Assembly (NCBI RefSeq): GCF_014203835.1
Contig: NZ_JACHJW010000001.1
Span: forward strand, 3,174,501-3,238,500
Direction: 5' to 3'
Origin: Micromonospora polyrhachis
Lineage (GTDB): Bacteria > Actinomycetota > Actinomycetes > Mycobacteriales > Micromonosporaceae
DNA length: 64,000 nt
This document shows positions 50,855-58,047 of the stretch, one piece after another. The number at the start of each line of letters is the position of its first letter. The stretch's first letter is position 1. Position numbers and translations under genes: made by a program. The notes under the pieces are model-generated. The model did not search any database. It was given only the letters and a program-made list of their open reading frames with translations, and was not told where the DNA came from.

Positions 50855-51223
50855 GTGAGCCTGCTGCTGGTGCTGATCGGTGGGTCCCTCGGCGCGACCC
50901 TCCGGTTCCTGGTCGACCGCTGGGTCACCGTGTGGATCGGTTCGGCACTCCCCTGGGGGACACTCGTCGTCAACGCCTCCGGCTCACTGCTGCTGGGGTT
51001 GCTCGCCGGCGCGGGCAGTGCCCTGCCGGGCTGGCTGGGTCACCTGCTCGGTACGGGTCTCTGCGGGGCACTGACCACCTACTCGACGTTCAGCCACGAG
51101 ACGGTCCGACTGGCCGACGGCAGCCCGGGGGGTCGGGTCAGGGCCCTGCTGAACGTCGTCGCCACGCTGACCATCGGATTGGGTGCCGCCGCGCTGGGCT
51201 GGTCGATAACCCGGCCGGGCTGA
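50855..51223 (+). CDS. crcB: Fluoride channel CrcB/FluC, second subunit
   Basis: 122-residue partner with GGSLGATLRFLVDR, VVNASGSLLLG and CGALTTYSTFSHE. Adjacent paired crcB genes usually encode antiparallel heterodimeric channels; the charge balance differs between the two, as expected for fixed opposite topologies (inference). GTG 50855 start. Confidence 0.9.
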   Translation: MSLLLVLIGGSLGATLRFLVDRWVTVWIGSALPWGTLVVNASGSLLLGLLAGAGSALPGWLGHLLGTGLCGALTTYSTFSHETVRLADGSPGGRVRALLNVVATLTIGLGAAALGWSITRPG

Positions 51224-51232
51224 ATCCGTACC

Positions 51233-51283
51233 CGGGTTTCTGTCTTTGCCTGGGTTTCTGTCTTTGCCTAGGTTTCTGCGCCG
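51233..51283. repeat. 18-bp direct repeats after crcB
   Basis: About two and a half copies of GGGTTTCTGTCTTTGCCT in the 100-bp gap before the phosphoribosyltransferase gene. Confidence 0.7.
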
Positions 51284-51324
51284 ACTGTCGGGCAGGCCCG
51301 GCCATCGAGGCGTAAACCTTAGGC

Positions 51325-51960
51325 ATGGCCACGATCTACCGGGACCGAGCGGACGCGGGAGCCGCGCTCGCCGAACGGCTCACCGCGCTCGTCGGTCGAT
51401 CCGACGTCATCGTGCTCGCCCTGGTCCGGGGCGGCGTGGAGGTGGCGGCTGTGGTGGCGGAACGGATCGGTGCGCCACTGGACATCCTGGTAGTCCGCAA
51501 ACTCGGCGTGCCCTGGGCCCCCGAGGTCGCCTTCGGGGCAATCGGACCGGGCGGCGTGCAGGTGCTCACCGACGGACCGGCCGGACGACTGGACCAGGAA
51601 GAAATCGACAAGGTCGTCCAGCGGGAGAAAGCCGAACTGGCTCGCCGGGAAGGGCTCTATCGCGCCGGTCGGAGACCGCTCAACCTGGACGGTCACACCG
51701 CCGTCATCGTCGACGACGGACTCGCCACCGGGGCTACCGCCCGCGCCGCCGTGGCGGTGACCCGGCAACTGGGAGCACAGCGTGTCGTCCTCGCCGTGCC
51801 GGTCGGTTCCGAAGAGGCGTACGAACTGCTGGTCGCATCAGCCGACGAGGTGGTCTGCCTGCAACGACCGCCGGACTTCGGCGCGGTCGGGCTGTACTAC
51901 GAAGACTTTCATGAGGTTTCGGACGCGGAAGTGCAGGCGACGCTGGCGGCAGAAGGGTGA
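51325..51960 (+). CDS. Phosphoribosyltransferase-domain protein
   Basis: 211 residues with the PRPP-binding motif AVIVDDGLATGATARAAV and an N-terminal substrate-side region (RGGVEVAAVVAERIGAPLDI, VVRKLGVP). This stand-alone type is common in actinomycetes; it is not clearly a purine or pyrimidine salvage enzyme, and the substrate is unknown. Confidence 0.8.
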   Translation: MATIYRDRADAGAALAERLTALVGRSDVIVLALVRGGVEVAAVVAERIGAPLDILVVRKLGVPWAPEVAFGAIGPGGVQVLTDGPAGRLDQEEIDKVVQREKAELARREGLYRAGRRPLNLDGHTAVIVDDGLATGATARAAVAVTRQLGAQRVVLAVPVGSEEAYELLVASADEVVCLQRPPDFGAVGLYYEDFHEVSDAEVQATLAAEG

Positions 51961-51982
51961 CGAGAGCCGGTACCTTCGAGGA

Positions 51983-52375
51983 ATGCAACTGACCTGTCCC
52001 AAGTGTCATGGCGGCATGCGCCAGTACGAGCGCAGTGGCGTCACCATCGACCAGTGCGGCGAGTGCCGCGGCATCTTCCTCGACCGGGGCGAGCTTGAGA
52101 AGCTCTTCGACGCCGAGGCCCAGTGGAACCGTCAGCAGGGCGGCGCCCCGCAAACGCCCGGTGTCCCGCCCGCGCCCGGTGGTGCGTACCCGCCGCCCCC
52201 GCCGCCCCCGGCGCACCAGCCGGGTTACCCCGCTGCGCCGGGGCACGTCCCGCCGCCACCACCACCGGCGCACGGCTACCCGCCGGCACCCGTCTACGGT
52301 GGCCAGCACCACGGCTACCACGGGCACTACCGGCACAAGCGGCACAAGGGCTTCCTCGGCGAACTCTTCGACTGA
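51983..52375 (+). CDS. TFIIB-type zinc ribbon protein
   Basis: 130 residues. The N-terminal zf-TFIIB domain (CPKCHGGM ... CGECRGIFLDRGELEKL) is followed by a Pro/Gly-rich spacer with Tyr/His and a basic C-terminus (HYRHKRHKGFLGELFD). It may bind nucleic acid or a protein partner; function unknown. ATG 51983 matches the usual MxLxCPxC start. Confidence 0.82.
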   Translation: MQLTCPKCHGGMRQYERSGVTIDQCGECRGIFLDRGELEKLFDAEAQWNRQQGGAPQTPGVPPAPGGAYPPPPPPPAHQPGYPAAPGHVPPPPPPAHGYPPAPVYGGQHHGYHGHYRHKRHKGFLGELFD

Positions 52376-52610
52376 TCTGCTCCACCCGGTCGTCGTGATC
52401 GGTTAGCTCGTCGTGATCGTTCGGTCCTCGTGATCGGGGACCGGGCCGCGCATGTCGACAGCGACATCGTGCGGCCATTCCCTGGTCACGGGGACCGTCT
52501 GCGTCTGCGTCTGCGTCTGCCAGTGGATGATCATGATTCTGTGTGGACAATCGCGCGCGGGACGCGGGACGCGGGACGCGGGACGCGGGACGGACGATCG
52601 GACAGATCGT
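52376..52610. repeat. Microsatellite-rich intergenic region before dnaB
   Basis: Three TCGTGATCG units near 52390-52435, four GCGTCT hexamers near 52498-52520, and about four GGGACGCG octamers at 52555-52595. It separates the converging zf-TFIIB and dnaB genes; no gene is visible. Confidence 0.7.
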
Positions 52611-52614
52611 CGGG

Positions 52615-54024
52615 TCAGACGATCGCCATGTCGACAAAGCGGGACAGGTGCAGCTGCGCAGCCACCGTCACCGTGTCGGTGGGGCCGTTTCGATGCTTGG
52701 CGACGATGAAGTCGGCCTCACCGGCCCGCGGTGACTCCTTGTCATAGTAGTCATCTCGGTGCAAAAGGATGACCACGTCAGCATCCTGTTCAATTGACCC
52801 AGATTCCCGCAAATCGGACAACTGGGGCCGCTTGTCGGTACGTTGCTCCGGGCCACGGTTGAGCTGGCTCACCGCGATGACCGGGCACTCGACCTCCTTG
52901 GCCAGCAGCTTCAGGCCACGGGACAGTTCGGCTACCTCCTGCTGACGACTCTCGGTACGCTTCGGCGAACTCATCAGCTGGAGATAGTCGACAACGATCA
53001 TCTTCAGGTCGTGCCGCTGCTTGAGCCGTCGCGCCTTGGCCCGGATCTCCATCAGGTTCATGTTCGGGGTGTCGTCCACGAAGAGCGGTGCCTCACTGAT
53101 CTCCCCCATGCATCGGGCCAGCTTGGTCCAGTCGTCGTCGGAGAGCTGCCCGCTGCGTAGCACGTGCAGCGGCACCCGCGCCTCGGCTGAGAGCAGCCGC
53201 ATGACGATCTCGACCTTGCTCATTTCCAGGGAGAAGATGGCACTGGCATTATTTGCCCGAATTGCAGCATTGCGGGCGAAATCCATAGAAGCGGTCGATT
53301 TACCCAGGCCGGGTCTACCCGCGACGATGATCAACTGTCCGGGGTGCAGTCCGTTGAGCAGCCGGTCCAAGTCGCTGAAACCGGTCGGCACCCCGGTCAT
53401 CACCCCGCCCTGGGCACCCACCGCCTCGATCTCGTCAAGGGTCGGCTGGAGCATGTCGGCGAGCACCGCGAAGTCCTCGCTCACCCGCCGTTCGGTGACC
53501 TCGTAGACCGCCTGCTGGGCCAGGTCCACGACGTCGTCCACGTCGCGGCCCCCACCGGCCGCCGAGCCGTAGCCGAGCTGCACGATCCGGGTGCCCGCCT
53601 CCACCAACCGGCGCAGCACAGCCCGTTCGCCGACGATGCGGGCGTAGTAGGAGGCGTTGGCCGCAGTCGGCACGCTGGCGATCAGCGTGTGCAGGTAGGG
53701 CGCACCGCCGACCCGTCCCAGGTCTCCCGAGTCGGCGAGAGCGGCGGCGACGGTGATCGCGTCTGCCGGCTCGCCCCGGCCGTACAGGTCGAGGATCGCG
53801 TCGAAGACGGTCGCGTGGATGGGCCGGTAGAAGTCGTTGGACTTCAGGATCTCCACAACGTCGGCAATGGCGTCCTTGGAGAGGAGCATGCCGCCGAGCA
53901 CACACTGCTCCGCAGCGATGTCCTGCGGCGGCGTCTTGTCGAACTGGGTGTCCCGCTGAGCTGGTACGCCCTGCTGTGGAGCGGCAGATCGAAGATCTGC
54001 CCGTACGTCGTCGCTGATCGACAC
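52615..54024 (-). CDS. dnaB: Replicative DNA helicase
   Basis: 469-residue hexameric fork helicase. The N-domain (PPQDIAAEQCVLGGMLLSKD) and the RecA-type core with Walker A GRPGLGKST (about residue 233), Walker B MIVVDYLQLMS and the QLNRGPEQR ... SGSIEQDADVV loop are complete. There is no intein, unlike in many mycobacterial dnaB genes. GTG 54024 is the start. It ends close to repeat-rich DNA and lies downstream of the rpsF-ssb-rpsR-rplI block. Confidence 0.96.
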   Translation of the reverse strand: MSISDDVRADLRSAAPQQGVPAQRDTQFDKTPPQDIAAEQCVLGGMLLSKDAIADVVEILKSNDFYRPIHATVFDAILDLYGRGEPADAITVAAALADSGDLGRVGGAPYLHTLIASVPTAANASYYARIVGERAVLRRLVEAGTRIVQLGYGSAAGGGRDVDDVVDLAQQAVYEVTERRVSEDFAVLADMLQPTLDEIEAVGAQGGVMTGVPTGFSDLDRLLNGLHPGQLIIVAGRPGLGKSTASMDFARNAAIRANNASAIFSLEMSKVEIVMRLLSAEARVPLHVLRSGQLSDDDWTKLARCMGEISEAPLFVDDTPNMNLMEIRAKARRLKQRHDLKMIVVDYLQLMSSPKRTESRQQEVAELSRGLKLLAKEVECPVIAVSQLNRGPEQRTDKRPQLSDLRESGSIEQDADVVILLHRDDYYDKESPRAGEADFIVAKHRNGPTDTVTVAAQLHLSRFVDMAIV

Positions 54025-54197
54025 CGGTCCCCCTCCGCAGCCTCAGCTGTCTCCTGCGATACCACCGGAGTACGACTCGTTCGTTCGACCTGGTCCGGAC
54101 AACTCGACCGGGGGATATCGCTTACTCCGGGCCGAAGGTCGAGCGGTAACCATACGAAAGAGCAGGTCAGCACCTCAACCGCAGCGGTGGACGAGCC

Positions 54198-54345
54198 TTG
54201 GGACAACCTGTGGACAGTGGGCGGGTTGATGTGTGGAAACCTGTGCACAGCCTGTGGACAACTATTGGGGAAGCCTGGGGAAACGCACCCTGACCTGCCC
54301 TTCCTCAACTCACAGGCTGTGGATAAAGAAAACCTTGGGGATAAC
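54198..54345. promoter_or_regulatory. Cluster of DnaA-box-like sites
   Basis: Between dnaB and rplI: TGTGGACAG (54209), TGTGGAAAC (54232), TGTGCACAG (54242), TGTGGACAA (54253, perfect) and TGTGGATAA (54318, perfect), all in the same orientation, plus weaker TTGGGACAA and GGGGATAAC. It may be a DnaA-binding regulatory region for dnaB or a titration site. Confidence 0.6.
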
Positions 54346-54542
54346 CTGCCGCTGGCTGAACAACGTCCGATCATCGTCGACGAATCTGCCGGTACGGCCC
54401 ATTGCCATGTGTCATCCCGAAAGTCTCGCTGGCCAACCCGCCAGCCACCGAGTTACCACTTGCCGTCTTGTCGAGCCCGCCGCCGTTGCCGCCTTGCCAG
54501 ACGACGCCGTTGCCGAACCGGGGTACGACGAACGGGGGTACG

Positions 54543-54584
54543 ACGAACGGGGTGCCACACCCAGTGGTGTGACACCCCGTTCGT
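54543..54584. terminator. Terminator after rplI
   Basis: 19-bp stem (54543-54561 with 54566-54584, one mismatch) and a 4-base loop CAGT, about 48 bp beyond the rplI stop. It is preceded by two copies of GGGGTACGACGAAC. It ends the ribosomal operon; no T-run on the minus strand. Confidence 0.8.
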
Positions 54585-54631
54585 TGGGTCTACCGACAGC
54601 CTGTGACCGTCGGATGCTCAGCCTTACCCGA

Positions 54632-55081
54632 TTACTTGGCCGCTACCACGTTCAGGTCGAACTTGGCGGTGACCTCCGGGTGGAGCTTGATGCGTACCGG
54701 GTAGGTGCCGACCGACTTCACGGTGTTGGTCAGCTCCAGCCGACGCCGGTCGAGAGCGGGACCGCCAGCGGCCTTGACCGCTTCCACGATCTCGGTCGGA
54801 GTGACCGAACCGAACAGGCGGCCACCCTCGCCGGCCCGAGCCCGCAGGCTGACCTTGAGGCCCTCAAGCTGACCCTTGACCTCGTTGGCGTGGCCGAGGT
54901 CGCGAATCTCGCGCGCCGAGCGGGCCCGCTTGATAACCGTGACCTGCTTCTCCGCACCCTTGGTCCAGGCGATGGCGAAGCCCTGCGGAAGCAGGTAGTT
55001 ACGGCCGTAGCCGTCCTTCACCTCGATGACGTCGCCCGGGGCACCGAGGCCGGACACCTCCTGAGTCAGGATGATCTTCAT
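54632..55081 (-). CDS. rplI: 50S ribosomal protein L9
   Basis: 149 residues. The conserved opening [20 protein letters not shown] with [13 protein letters not shown] is followed by the long helix and the C-domain ([12 protein letters not shown]). GAGGAGG is 7 bases before ATG 55081. Last gene of rpsF-ssb-rpsR-rplI, 14 bp after rpsR. Confidence 0.97.
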   Translation of the reverse strand: MKIILTQEVSGLGAPGDVIEVKDGYGRNYLLPQGFAIAWTKGAEKQVTVIKRARSAREIRDLGHANEVKGQLEGLKVSLRARAGEGGRLFGSVTPTEIVEAVKAAGGPALDRRRLELTNTVKSVGTYPVRIKLHPEVTAKFDLNVVAAK

Positions 55082-55095
55082 ATCGGTGCCTCCTC

Positions 55096-55335
55096 TCAGC
55101 GGGCCGTGGCGGTGTACGGCAGGAGCGCCATCTCGCGGGCGTTCTTGACCGCACGCGCGATCTGACGCTGCTGCTGCGAGGTAACGCCGGTCACCCGCCG
55201 AGCGCGGATCTTGCCGCGGTCGGAGATGAACTTGCGCAGCAGCGCGGTGTCCTTGTAGTCGATGTAGGTGATCCCGTCCTTGTCGAGCGGGTTCACCTTC
55301 TTCTTCGGCTTGCGCAGTGCCGCAGCCTTTGCCAT
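55096..55335 (-). CDS. rpsR: 30S ribosomal protein S18
   Basis: 79 residues: [20 protein letters not shown] and the RNA-binding [20 protein letters not shown]. No zinc-binding Cys are present, so it is the C- (zinc-free) type that actinomycetes use alongside a C+ paralogue. ATG 55335 has AGGAG about 9 bases upstream. Confidence 0.97.
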   Translation of the reverse strand: MAKAAALRKPKKKVNPLDKDGITYIDYKDTALLRKFISDRGKIRARRVTGVTSQQQRQIARAVKNAREMALLPYTATAR

Positions 55336-55376
55336 TGCTCTTGCTCCTGGTTTGCGATCGCGGGCGCTCGGCGCCA

Positions 55377-55898
55377 TCAGAACGGAGGCTCGTCGTCGAA
55401 GTTCCCGCCGCCGCCCGAACCAGAGCGCGAGGAGGATGAAGCCGGGGCCGCCGTGGCCCAGGGGTCGTCGAAGTTGCCTCCGCCGCCCTGGTTACCGCCA
55501 CCACCACCGGAGGAGCCGAAGCCGCCGCCGGAACGCGACATCTTCTGCACCTTCGCCGTGGCGTACCGCAGCGACGGGCCGATCTCGTCGACCTCCAGCT
55601 CGATGACGGTACGCTTCTCGCCCTCGCGGGTCTCGTACGACCGCTGACGCAGCCGACCCGAGATGATCACGCGGGCGCCCCGCTGTAGCGACTCGGCGAC
55701 GTGCTCAGCCGCCTGACGCCACACGGTGCACGAAAGGAACAGCGGCTCGCCGTCCTTCCACTCGCCGGAGGCCTTGTCCAAGGTCCGGGGCGTCGAGGCG
55801 ACTCGGAACTTGGCGACTGCGGCGCCGGACGGGGTGAACCGCAACTCGGGGTCATCGGTCAGATTGCCGATGACCGTGATGGTGGTTTCTCCTGCCAT
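55377..55898 (-). CDS. ssb: Single-stranded DNA-binding protein
   Basis: 173 residues: OB fold ([40 protein letters not shown]), a Gly-rich linker with NFDDPW, and the acidic protein-interaction tip DDEPPF. ATG 55898 with GAGGAG is preferred over GTG 55904. It sits between rpsF and rpsR as in other actinobacteria. Confidence 0.97.
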   Translation of the reverse strand: MAGETTITVIGNLTDDPELRFTPSGAAVAKFRVASTPRTLDKASGEWKDGEPLFLSCTVWRQAAEHVAESLQRGARVIISGRLRQRSYETREGEKRTVIELEVDEIGPSLRYATAKVQKMSRSGGGFGSSGGGGGNQGGGGNFDDPWATAAPASSSSRSGSGGGGNFDDEPPF

Positions 55899-56011
55899 GA
55901 CCAACTCCTCGCGCGCTCATCAGTCTCTGTCGTCAGGCTGCCAGAGCAGTACGACAGAGTTGACGAGGCTGATCCGGGCGTGCCGGGAACGGGGACGTGC
56001 CGGGGATGCGG

Positions 56012-56305
56012 TCAGCGCATCTCCGGCCGGATGACCTTGGTGCGCAGCACCGACTCGTTGAGTCGCAGCTGACGGTCCAGCTCAGCCACCGCCTCAGGCG
56101 TCGCCTGCAGGTCGATGACGGCGTAGATGCCCTCGGCCTTCTTGTTGATCTCGTACGAGAGGCGCCGGCGGCCCCACACGTCGAGCTTCTCCACCGAACC
56201 ACCCGAGCTGCGGATCACGTTGTTGAGGTACGTGTCGAGCGACGGGGCGACGGTGCGCTCCTCGAGGCTGGAATCGAGGATGACCATGATCTCGTAATGA
56301 CGCAA
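56012..56305 (-). CDS. rpsF: 30S ribosomal protein S6
   Basis: 97 residues with [20 protein letters not shown] and [19 protein letters not shown]. The start is TTG 56305, justified by AGGAGGTGA about 8 bases upstream and by the family start. First gene of the operon; the promoter lies in the 56306-56490 region. Confidence 0.96.
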   Translation of the reverse strand: MRHYEIMVILDSSLEERTVAPSLDTYLNNVIRSSGGSVEKLDVWGRRRLSYEINKKAEGIYAVIDLQATPEAVAELDRQLRLNESVLRTKVIRPEMR

Positions 56306-56492
56306 GACGTGCTCACCTCCTATGGGCTAGCGGCCACGGTCCTTCCGTGGCAGGAGGTCGTGCGTCGTGGCCCGCGTGGTCGGTGGGCGGATCCCACGGT
56401 CACACGGACAACCCGGCAAGGATACCCGGAGCAAGTCAACCTGACTTGGCCGGTCCCGCCTCGCTGAGCTGACACCCAGCTGGGACGTTGGG

Positions 56493-56532
56493 AAGGCCCC
56501 TTCCTATCGCGTTCCGCGTAGGAAGGGGCCTT
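56493..56532. terminator. Hairpin upstream of rpsF
   Basis: Perfect 14-bp stem AAGGCCCCTTCCTA (56493-56506) with its complement at 56519-56532, then TTTCT. It looks like a plus-strand terminator but no plus-strand gene precedes it; a partial relative of the motif sits after the substrate-binding protein gene at about 10955. Confidence 0.6.
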
Positions 56533-56545
56533 TCTCGCAGCAGAG

Positions 56546-56631
56546 CCGCGGGGCGCCTCGTCCGCATTCTTTGGGTGGGACCTGGGGAGGAACGACCACA
56601 CCGATGAGGTTGGACGGGAGGCGCCCCGCGG
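56546..56631. other. Long-loop inverted repeat
   Basis: CCGCGGGGCGCCTCGTCC at 56546-56563 pairs with 56612-56631 (two-base bulge) across a 48-base loop that itself contains GTGGGACCTGGGGAGG. Possible structured RNA or leader element of the rpsF operon promoter region. Confidence 0.4.
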
Positions 56632-56737
56632 AGCCTATCCTGTTGTCATCTTACGCAACAAGAGTCCGTGTTGTGCCCTAATCAGCAAAAGAGGCTTTCA
56701 CCCGGTTTGCCACTTCACTTCGCCTGCTACTTGGGGT

Positions 56738-56777
56738 GGTGCCCTTCGCCGCGCCGGGCCGCACGGCGAAGGGCACC
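56738..56777. terminator. Hairpin in the rpsF/nfo gap
   Basis: Perfect 14-bp stem GGTGCCCTTCGCCG (56738-56751) with complement at 56764-56777, 12-base loop, no T-run. It may end transcription of a decayed minus-strand gene whose remnant lies to its right. Confidence 0.55.
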
Positions 56778-56899
56778 CGCAGAACGCGGACAAGGTCAAC
56801 GCGTCCCGCATCGACAGGTCCACCGGTACGGGATATCCCTGTCCTGGTCACCATCGACGTGGCAGTCCCACCCGCCGGCGTCACGGAGCTGTCGCAAAG

Positions 56900-56989
56900 G
56901 TCGACGGCAGCCACCGGAAGGCGATGTTGTCGAGTCAGCGACCGCACGGCTTCTCCAAGTTCGACAGGAAGGTCAACCGTCAGGGTCCG
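56900..56989 (-). pseudogene. Possible remnant of an NRPS condensation-type domain
   Basis: About 30 codons on the minus strand ([20 protein letters not shown] then LPVAAV) resemble the start of a condensation-like segment in nonribosomal peptide synthetases; homology stops abruptly on both sides. Very short, so tentative. Confidence 0.2.
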
Positions 56990-57060
56990 AGAGCCGTTAG
57001 GCCCCTTGGACCTCCATCTGGTCCAACGAGTCGCGAACAGTCCGGTGACGCGCCCGCCGA

Positions 57061-57190
57061 TCGCACCCGGGCTCGGACCAGAGCCGGACCCGGATCCGGA
57101 CCCGGACGGGACCAGAGCCGGCCCAGACGGGACCAGAGCCGGACCCGGACCAGACCTGGGTTGGACCAGAACCGGACCAGAGTCGACCCC
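57061..57190. repeat. Direct repeats upstream of the endonuclease IV gene
   Basis: Several copies of a GGGACCAGAGCCGGACCCGG-type unit with hexameric GGACCC/GGATCC subrepeats, ending 70 bp before the start codon. Confidence 0.65.
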
Positions 57191-57259
57191 CCGGGGGGTC
57201 GGTTGCCTCGCCCGCCCGCATACCCCGCCTGGTCGGTAGCGCGACGTAGGCTCGCCCTC

Positions 57260-58036
57260 ATGCGTATCGGAGCCCACGTCGACCCGACCGACCCGCTGGA
57301 CGCGGCAGCCACCCGAGAGGCGGAAACGGTCCAGTTCTTCCTGGCCGATCCGCAGGGCTGGAAGGCTCCGGAGCCGCGTACGGACGCCGACCGACTGCGC
57401 GCCGCCGACATCGACGTCTATGTCCATGCCCCGTACGTCGTCAACGTGGCAACGCTGAACAACCGGATCCGGATCCCCAGCCGCAAGCTGCTGCTCAGCC
57501 ACGCTACGGCCGCCGCGACGGTGGGCGCCAAGGGGCTGATCGTCCATGGCGGCCATGTGAGCAAGGGCGACGACATCGCGGTCGGCTTCGACAACTGGCG
57601 GAAGACCTTCGCCTACGCCGCCGAGCAGGGCGGGTTCGCCACCCCGGTGCTGATAGAGAACACAGCGGGCGGCGACTACGCCTGCGCCCGCCGGTTGGAC
57701 GCGCTGGCCCGGCTCTGGGACGCGGTGGGCGAGTACGACGTCGGTTTCTGCCTCGACACCTGCCATGCCCACGCGGGTGGGGAGGACCTGCTCGACATCG
57801 TCGACCGGATCAAGGCGATCACCGGGCGGATCGACCTGATTCACGCGAACGACTCCAAGGACGGTTTCGGCTCTGGACGGGATCGACACGACAACTTCGG
57901 ACACGGAATGATCGATCCTGAGCTTTTGGTCGCAGTGGTCCGAGCCGCAGACGCACCGGTGGTCGTCGAGACGCCGGGCGGAGCCGCCGGGCAGACCGCG
58001 GACATCGCATTCCTACGCGACCGCGTGGGCGGATAG
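57260..58036 (+). CDS. nfo: Endonuclease IV family protein (AP endonuclease)
   Basis: 258-residue TIM-barrel enzyme of the Nfo type. Zinc ligands are visible in [37 protein letters not shown] and HANDSKD ... HDNFGHG, ending with VVVETPGG. It nicks DNA at abasic sites in base excision repair. It is slightly shorter than the E. coli enzyme. ATG 57260 begins [13 protein letters not shown]. It is 11 bp upstream of the next gene. Confidence 0.85.
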   Translation: MRIGAHVDPTDPLDAAATREAETVQFFLADPQGWKAPEPRTDADRLRAADIDVYVHAPYVVNVATLNNRIRIPSRKLLLSHATAAATVGAKGLIVHGGHVSKGDDIAVGFDNWRKTFAYAAEQGGFATPVLIENTAGGDYACARRLDALARLWDAVGEYDVGFCLDTCHAHAGGEDLLDIVDRIKAITGRIDLIHANDSKDGFGSGRDRHDNFGHGMIDPELLVAVVRAADAPVVVETPGGAAGQTADIAFLRDRVGG

Positions 58037-58047
58037 GAACGGACGTC

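Noticed and set aside
52615-54024. Intein in dnaB
   Set aside because: The helicase core is continuous through the P-loop and the usual insertion sites, at normal length of 469 residues.
54025-54631. Chromosomal origin oriC
   Set aside because: DnaA-like boxes are present, but dnaA, dnaN and rpmH are not adjacent and the number of perfect boxes is low.
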